Of a DNA stretch of 64,000 bases, positions 53,711 through 61,599 are shown piece by piece. The stretch lies in NCBI GenBank assembly GCA_032622095.1, contig CP136062.1, positions 14,723,710-14,787,709 on the forward strand, written 5' to 3'. The number at the start of each line of letters is the position of its first letter. The stretch's first letter is position 1. A program made the translations under genes and the position numbers. This DNA is from Siphonodentalium dalli. Lineage: Eukaryota; Mollusca; Scaphopoda; Gadilida; Siphonodentaliidae. A model generated the notes under the pieces. It was not told where the DNA came from. It saw only the letters and a program-made list of their open reading frames with translations, and ran no database searches.

Positions 53711-55155
53711 GTTTTCCTATTAAGCCTATAGTTTCTGACGTCGATCTCTCGACCAGTTTTCCTATTAAGCCTATAGTTTCTGACTTCGTTCTCTCGACCA
53801 GTTTTCCTATTAAGCCTATAGTTTCTGACTTCGTTCTCTCGACCAGTTTTCCTATTAAGCCTATAGTTTCTGACGTCGATCTCTCGACCAGTTTTCCTAT
53901 TAAGCCTATAGTTTCTGACTTCGTTCTCTCGACCAGTTTTCCTATTAAGCCTATAGTTTCTGACTTCGTTCTCTCGACCAGTTTTCCTATTAAGCCTATA
54001 GTTTCTGACTTCGATCTCTCGACCAGTTTTCCTATTAAGCCTATAGTTTCTGACTTCGTTCTCTCGACCAGTTTTCCTATTAAGCCTATAGTTTCTGACT
54101 TCGTTCTCTCGACCAGTTTTCCTATTAAGCCTATAGTTTCTGACTTCGTTCTCTCGACCAGTTTTCATATTAAGCCTATAGTTTCTGACTTCGATCTCTC
54201 GACCAGTTTTCCTATTAAGCCTATAGTTTCTGACTTCGTTCTCTCGACCAGTTTTCCTATTAAGCCTATAGTTTCTGACTTCGATCTCTCGACCAGTTTT
54301 CCTATTAAGCCTATAGTTTCTGACTTCGTTCTCTCGACCAGTTTTCATATTAAGCCTATAGTTTCTGACTTCGTTCTCTCGACCAGTTTTCCTATTAAGC
54401 CTATAGTTTCTGACTTCGTTCTCTCGACCAGTTTTCCTATTAAGCCTATAGTTTCTGACGTCGATCTCTCGACCAGTTTTCCTATTAAGCCTATAGTTTC
54501 TGACTTCGTTCTCTCGACCAGTTTTCCTATTAAGCCTATAGTTTCTGACTTCGTTCTCTCGACCAGTTTTCCTATTAAGCCTATAGTTTCTGACTTCGAT
54601 CTCTCGACCAGTTTTCCTATTAAGCCTATAGTTTCTGACTTCGTTCTCTCGACCAGTTTTCCTATTAAGCCTATAGTTTCTGACTTCGTTCTCTCGACCA
54701 GTTTTCCTATTAAGCCTATAGTTTCTGACTTCGTTCTCTCGACCAGTTTTCCTATTAAGCCTATAGTTTCTGACTTCGTTCTCTCGACCAGTTTTCCTAT
54801 TAAGCCTATAGTTTCTGACTTCGTTCTCTCGACCAGTTTTCCTATTAAGCCTATAGTTTCTGACTTCGTTCTCTCGACCAGTTTTCCTATTAAGCCTATA
54901 GTTTCTGACTTCGTTCTCTCGACCAGTTTTCCTATTAAGCCTATAGTTTCTGACTTCGTTCTCTCGACCAGTTTTCCTATTAAGCCTATAGTTTCTGACT
55001 TCGTTCTCTCGACCAGTTTTCCTATTAAGCCTATAGTTTCTGACTTCGTTCTCTCGACCAGTTTTCCTATTAAGCCTATAGTTTCTGACTTCGTTCTCTC
55101 GACCAGTTTTCATATTAAGCCTATAGTTTCTGACGTCGATCTCTCGACCAGTTTT
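53711..55155. repeat. Monomers with T30G (GACGTC)
   Basis: T30G creates the palindrome GACGTC at 53740, 53875, 54460 and 55135. The same four lie 17856 bp earlier in segment X copy 1 (35884, 36019, 36604, 37279). The first two are 135 bp apart within a PV-PV-PD trimer unit. Confidence 0.88.
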
Positions 55156-55960
55156 CATATTAAGCCTATAGTTTCTGACTTCGTTCTCTCGACCAGTTTT
55201 CATATTAAGCCTATAGTTTCTGACTTCGTTCTCTCGACCAGTTTTCCTATTAAGCCTATAGTTTCTGACTTCGTTCTCTCGACCAGTTTTCCTATTAAGC
55301 CTATAGTTTCTGACTTCGTTCTCTCGACCAGTTTTCCTATTAAGCCTATAGTTTCTGACTTCGATCGCTCGACCAGTTTTCCTATTAAGCCTATAGTTTC
55401 TGACTTCGATCTCTCGACCAGTTTTCATATTAAGCCTATAGTTTCTGACTTCGTTCTCTCGACCAGTTTTCATATTAAGCCTATAGTTTCTGACTTCGTT
55501 CTCTCGACCAGTTTTCCTATTAAGCCTATAGTTTCTGACTTCGTTCTCTCGACCAGTTTTCCTATTAAGCCTATAGTTTCTGACTTCGTTCTCTCGACCA
55601 GTTTTCCTATTAAGCCTATAGTTTCTGACTTCGATCTCTCGACCAGTTTTCATATTAAGCCTATAGTTTCTGACTTCGTTCTCTCGACCAGTTTTCCTAT
55701 TAAGCCTATAGTTTCTGACTTCGTTCTCTCGACCAGTTTTCCTATTAAGCCTATAGTTTCTGACTTCGATCTCTCGACCAGTTTTCCTATTAAGCCTATA
55801 GTTTCTGACTTCGTTCTCTCGACCAGTTTTCCTATTAAGCCTATAGTTTCTGACTTCGTTCTCTCGACCAGTTTTCCTATTAAGCCTATAGTTTCTGACT
55901 TCGTTCTCTCGACCAGTTTTCCTATTAAGCCTATAGTTTCTGACTTCGATCTCTCGACCA

Positions 55961-57400
55961 GTTTTCATATTAAGCCTATAGTTTCTGACTTCTATCTCTC
56001 GACCAGTTTTCATATTAAGCCTATAGTTTCTGACTTCTATCTCTCGACCAGTTTTCCTATTAAGCCTATAGTTTCTGACTTCGATCTCTCGACCATGTTT
56101 CATATTAAGCCTATAGTTTCTGACTTCTATCTCTCGACCAGTTTTCATATTAAGCCTATAGTTTCTGACTTCTATCTCTCGACCAGTTTTCCTATTAAGC
56201 CTATAGTTTCTGACTTCGATCTCTCGACCAGTTTTCATATTAAGCCTATAGTTTCTGACTTCTATCTCTCGACCAGTTTTCATATTAAGCCTATAGTTTC
56301 TGACTTCGTTCTCTCGACCAGTTTTCATATTAAGCCTATAGTTTCTGACTTCGTTCTCTCGACCAGTTTTCATATTAAGCCTATAGTTTCTGACTTCGTT
56401 CTCTCGACCAGTTTTCATATTAAGCCTATAGTTTCTGACTTCGTTCTCTCGACCAGTTTTCATATTAAGCCTATAGTTTCTGACTTCTATCTCTCGACCA
56501 GTTTTCCTATTAAGCCTATAGTTTCTGACTTCGATCTCTCGACCAGTTTTCATATTAAGCCTATAGTTTCTGACTTCTATCTCTCGACCAGTTTTCATAT
56601 TAAGCCTATAGTTTCTGACTTCTATCTCTCGACCAGTTTTCCTATTAAGCCTATAGTTTCTGACTTCGATCTCTCGACCAGTTTTCATATTAAGCCTATA
56701 GTTTCTGACTTCTATCTCTCGACCAGTTTTCATATTAAGCCTATAGTTTCTGACTTCTATCTCTCGACCAGTTTTCCTATTAAGCCTATAGTTTCTGACT
56801 TCGATCTCTCGACCAGTTTTCATATTAAGCCTATAGTTTCTGACTTCTATCTCTCGACCAGTTTTCATATTAAGCCTATAGTTTCTGACTTCGATCTCTC
56901 GACCAGTTTTCATATTAAGCCTATAGTTTCTGACTTCTATCTCTCGACCAGTTTTCCTATTAAGCCTATAGTTTCTGACTTCGATCTCTCGACCAGTTTT
57001 CATATTAAGCCTATAGTTTCTGACTTCTATCTCTCGACCAGTTTTCATATTAAGCCTATAGTTTCTGACTTCTATCTCTCGACCAGTTTTCCTATTAAGC
57101 CTATAGTTTCTGACTTCGATCTCTCGACCAGTTTTCATATTAAGCCTATAGTTTCTGACTTCTATCTCTCGACCAGTTTTCATATTAAGCCTATAGTTTC
57201 TGACTTCTATCTCTCGACCAGTTTTCCTATTAAGCCTATAGTTTCTGACTTCGATCTCTCGACCAGTTTTCATATTAAGCCTATAGTTTCTGACTTCTAT
57301 CTCTCGACCAGTTTTCATATTAAGCCTATAGTTTCTGACTTCTATCTCTCGACCAGTTTTCCTATTAAGCCTATAGTTTCTGACTTCGATCTCTCGACCA
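55961..57400. repeat. 135-bp HY-HY-PD higher-order domain, copy 2 (expanded)
   Basis: 32 monomers, mostly HY HY PD trimers. It matches 38105-39139 monomer for monomer up to 56995, including the TG swap at 56096 and the four-HV interruption. It then adds three more perfect trimers (56996-57400, 405 bp) that copy 1 lacks. Confidence 0.92.
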
Positions 57401-59065
57401 GTTTTCCTATTAAGCCTATAGTTTCTGACTTCGTTCTCTCGACCAGTTTTCCTATTAAGCCTATAGTTTCTGACTTCGTTCTCTCGACCAGTTTTCCTAT
57501 TAAGCCTATAGTTTCTGACTTCGTTCTCTCGACCAGTTTTCCTATTAAGCCTATAGTTTCTGACTTCGTTCTCTCGACCAGTTTTCCTATTAAGCCTATA
57601 GTTTCTGACTTCGTTCTCTCGACCAGTTTTCATATTAAGCCTATAGTTTCTGACTTCGATCTCTCGACCAGTTTTCCTATTAAGCCTATAGTTTCTGACT
57701 TCGTTCTCTCGACCAGTTTTCCTATTAAGCCTATAGTTTCTGACTTCGTTCTCTCGACCAGTTTTCCTATTAAGCCTATAGTTTATGACTTCGTTCTCTC
57801 GACCAGTTTTCATATTAAGCCTATAGTTTCTGACTTCGTTCTCTCGACCAGTTTTCCTATTAAGCCTATAGTTTCTGACTTCGTTCTCTCGACCAGTTTT
57901 CCTATTAAGCCTATAGTTTCTGACTTCGATCTCTCGACCAGTTTTCCTATTAAGCCTATAGTTTCTGACTTCGTTCTCTCGACCAGTTTTCCTATTAAGC
58001 CTATAGTTTATGACTTCGTTCTCTCGACCAGTTTTCATATTAAGCCTATAGTTTCTGACTTCGATCTCTCGACCAGTTTTCCTATTAAGCCTATAGTTTC
58101 TGACTTCGTTCTCTCGACCAGTTTTCATATTAAGCCTATAGTTTCTGACTTCGTTCTCTCGACCAGTTTTCATATTAAGCCTATAGTTTCTGACTTCGTT
58201 CTCTCGACCAGTTTTCATATTAAGCCTATAGTTTCTGACTTCGTTCTCTCGACCAGTTTTCCTATTAAGCCTATAGTTTCTGACTTCGATCTCTCGACCA
58301 GTTTTCATATTAAGCCTATAGTTTATGACTTCGTTCTCTCGACCAGTTTTCCTATTAAGCCTATAGTTTCTGACTTCGATCTCTCGACCAGTTTTCCTAT
58401 TAAGCCTATAGTTTCTGACTTCGTTCTCTCGACCAGTTTTCCTATTAAGCCTATAGTTTCTGACTTCGATCGCTCGACCAGTTTTCCTATTAAGCCTATA
58501 GTTTCTGACTTCGATCTCTCGACCAGTTTTCATATTAAGCCTATAGTTTCTGACTTCGTTCTCTCGACCAGTTTTCCTATTAAGCCTATAGTTTCTGACT
58601 TCGTTCTCTCGACCAGTTTTCCTATTAAGCCTATAGTTTCTGACTTCGATCTCTCGACCAGTTTTCCTATTAAGCCTATAGTTTCTGACTTCGTTCTCTC
58701 GACCAGTTTTCCTATTAAGCCTATAGTTTATGACTTCGTTCTCTCGACCAGTTTTCATATTAAGCCTATAGTTTCTGACTTCGATCTCTCGACCAGTTTT
58801 CCTATTAAGCCTATAGTTTCTGACTTCGTTCTCTCGACCAGTTTTCCTATTAAGCCTATAGTTTCTGACTTCGATCTCTCGACCAGTTTTCCTATTAAGC
58901 CTATAGTTTCTGACTTCGTTCTCTCGACCAGTTTTCCTATTAAGCCTATAGTTTCTGACTTCGTTCTCTCGACCAGTTTTCCTATTAAGCCTATAGTTTC
59001 TGACTTCGTTCTCTCGACCAGTTTTCCTATTAAGCCTATAGTTTCTGACTTCGTTCTCTCGACCA

Positions 59066-59965
59066 GTTTTCATATTAAGCCTATAGTTTCTAACTTCGTT
59101 CTCTCGACCAGTTTTCCTATTAAGCCTATAGTTTCTAACTTCGTTCTCTCGACCAGTTTTCCTATTAAGCCTATAGTTTCTGACTTCGTTCTCTCGACCA
59201 GTTTTCCTATTAAGCCTATAGTTTCTGACTTCGTTCTCTCGACCAGTTTTCCTATTAAGCCTATAGTTTCTGACTTCGTTCTCTCGACCAGTTTTCATAT
59301 TAAGCCTATAGTTTCTGACTTCGATCTCTCGACCAGTTTTCCTATTAAGCCTATAGTTTCTGACTTCGATCGCTCGACCAGTTTTCCTATTAAGCCTATA
59401 GTTTCTGACTTCGATCTCTCGACCAGTTTTCCTATTAAGCCTATAGTTTCTGACTTCGTTCTCTCGACCAGTTTTCATATTAAGCCTATAGTTTCTAACT
59501 TCGTTCTCTCGACCAGTTTTCCTATTAAGCCTATAGTTTCTAACTTCGTTCTCTCGACCAGTTTTCATATTAAGCCTATAGTTTCTAACTTCGTTCTCTC
59601 GACCAGTTTTCCTATTAAGCCTATAGTTTCTAACTTCGTTCTCTCGACCAGTTTTCCTATTAAGCCTATAGTTTCTGACTTCGTTCTCTCGACCAGTTTT
59701 CCTATTAAGCCTATAGTTTCTGACTTCGTTCTCTCGACCAGTTTTCCTATTAAGCCTATAGTTTCTGACTTCGTTCTCTCGACCAGTTTTCATATTAAGC
59801 CTATAGTTTCTGACTTCGATCTCTCGACCAGTTTTCCTATTAAGCCTATAGTTTCTGACTTCGATCGCTCGACCAGTTTTCCTATTAAGCCTATAGTTTC
59901 TGACTTCGATCTCTCGACCAGTTTTCCTATTAAGCCTATAGTTTCTGACTTCGTTCTCTCGACCA
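59066..59965. repeat. 405/495-bp higher-order repeat marked by G27A
   Basis: 59066-59470 is a nine-monomer unit: HVn PVn PV PV PV HD PDg PD PV, with n for G27A (TAAC) and g for T37G. 59471-59965 is the same unit with the HVn PVn pair doubled (11 monomers, 495 bp). The changed bases are at 59092, 59137, 59497, 59542, 59587 and 59632. Confidence 0.94.
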
Positions 59966-60235
59966 GTTTTCATATTAAGCCTATAGTTTCTGACTTCGTT
60001 CTCTCGACCAGTTTTCCTATTAAGCCTATAGTTTCTGACTTCGATCTCTCGACCAGTTTTCCTATTAAGCCTATAGTTTCTGACTTCGTTCTCTCGACCA
60101 GTTTTCCTATTAAGCCTATAGTTTCTGACTTCGTTCTCTCGACCAGTTTTCCTATTAAGCCTATAGTTTCTGACTTCGATCTCTCGACCAGTTTTCCTAT
60201 TAAGCCTATAGTTTCTGACTTCGTTCTCTCGACCA

Positions 60236-60281
60236 GTTTTCATATTAAGCCTATAGTTTCTGACTTCGTTCTCTCGACCAT
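60236..60281. repeat. 46-bp (+T) monomer
   Basis: Extra T at 60281 between ACCA and GTTTT, with C25 and T34 as in the pair at 40055-40146. It ends the longest + strand open frame. Confidence 0.93.
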
Positions 60282-61599
60282 GTTTTCCTATTAAGCCTAT
60301 AGTTTCTGACTTCGATCTCTCGACCAGTTTTCATATTAAGCCTATAGTTTCTGACTTCGTTCTCTCGACCAGTTTTCATATTAAGCCTATAGTTTCTGAC
60401 TTCGTTCTCTCGACCAGTTTTCCTATTAAGCCTATAGTTTCTGACTTCGATCTCTCGACCAGTTTTCCTATTAAGCCTATAGTTTCTGACTTCGTTCTCT
60501 CGACCAGTTTTCCTATTAAGCCTATAGTTTCTGACTTCGTTCTCTCGACCAGTTTTCCTATTAAGCCTATAGTTTCTGACTTCGTTCTCTCGACCAGTTT
60601 TCCTATTAAGCCTATAGTTTCTGACTTCGTTCTCTCGACCAGTTTTCCTATTAAGCCTATAGTTTCTGACTTCGATCGCTCGACCAGTTTTCATATTAAG
60701 CCTATAGTTTATGACTTCGTTCTCTCGACCAGTTTTCCTATTAAGCCTATAGTTTCTGACTTCGTTCTCTCGACCAGTTTTCATATTAAGCCTATAGTTT
60801 CTGACTTCGTTCTCTCGACCAGTTTTCATATTAAGCCTATAGTTTCTGACTTCGTTCTCTCGACCAGTTTTCCTATTAAGCCTATAGTTTCTGACGTCGA
60901 TCTCTCGACCAGTTTTCCTATTAAGCCTATAGTTTCTGACTTCGTTCTCTCGACCAGTTTTCCTATTAAGCCTATAGTTTCTGACTTCGATCTCTCGACC
61001 AGTTTTCCTATTAAGCCTATAGTTTCTGACTTCGTTCTCTCGACCAGTTTTGCTATTAAGCCTATAGTTTCTGACTTCGTTCTCTCGACCAGTTTTCATA
61101 TTAAGCCTATAGTTTCTGACTTCGATCTCTCGACCAGTTTTCCTATTAAGCCTATAGTTTCTGACTTCGTTCTCTCGACCAGTTTTCCTATTAAGCCTAT
61201 AGTTTCTGACTTCGTTCTCTCGACCAGTTTTGCTATTAAGCCTATAGTTTCTGACTTCGATCTCTCGACCAGTTTTCATATTAAGCCTATAGTTTCTGAC
61301 TTCGTTCTCTCGACCAGTTTTCCTATTAAGCCTATAGTTTCTGACTTCGATCTCTCGACCAGTTTTCATATTAAGCCTATAGTTTCTGACTTCGATCGCT
61401 CGACCAGTTTTCCTATTAAGCCTATAGTTTCTGACTTCGTTCTCTCGACCAGTTTTCCTATTAAGCCTATAGTTTCTGACTTCGATCGCTCGACCAGTTT
61501 TCCTATTAAGCCTATAGTTTCTGACTTCGATCTCTCGACCAGTTTTCCTATTAAGCCTATAGTTTCTGACTTCGTTCTCTCGACCAGTTTTCATATTAA

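Larger units (their letters stand above)
39732..57027. repeat. Segmental duplication X, copy 2 (~17.3 kb)
   Basis: Partner of 21743-39171. Markers: 60-bp monomers at 39950, 43072, 43357, 43732, 44692 and 44752; T17G at 41153 and 52242; C25A/T37G at 45016 and 47626; PY at 46329; the 34-bp monomer at 50302; the TG-swap monomer at 56096. Private features are two extra Ts (40100, 40146), a C7T substitution at 45313, and an 11-monomer gain between 48538 and 49978. Confidence 0.9.

Noticed and set aside
53738-53743. GACGTC sites as CRE-like regulatory elements
   Set aside because: They arise from one base change (T30G) in a handful of monomers and have no gene nearby.
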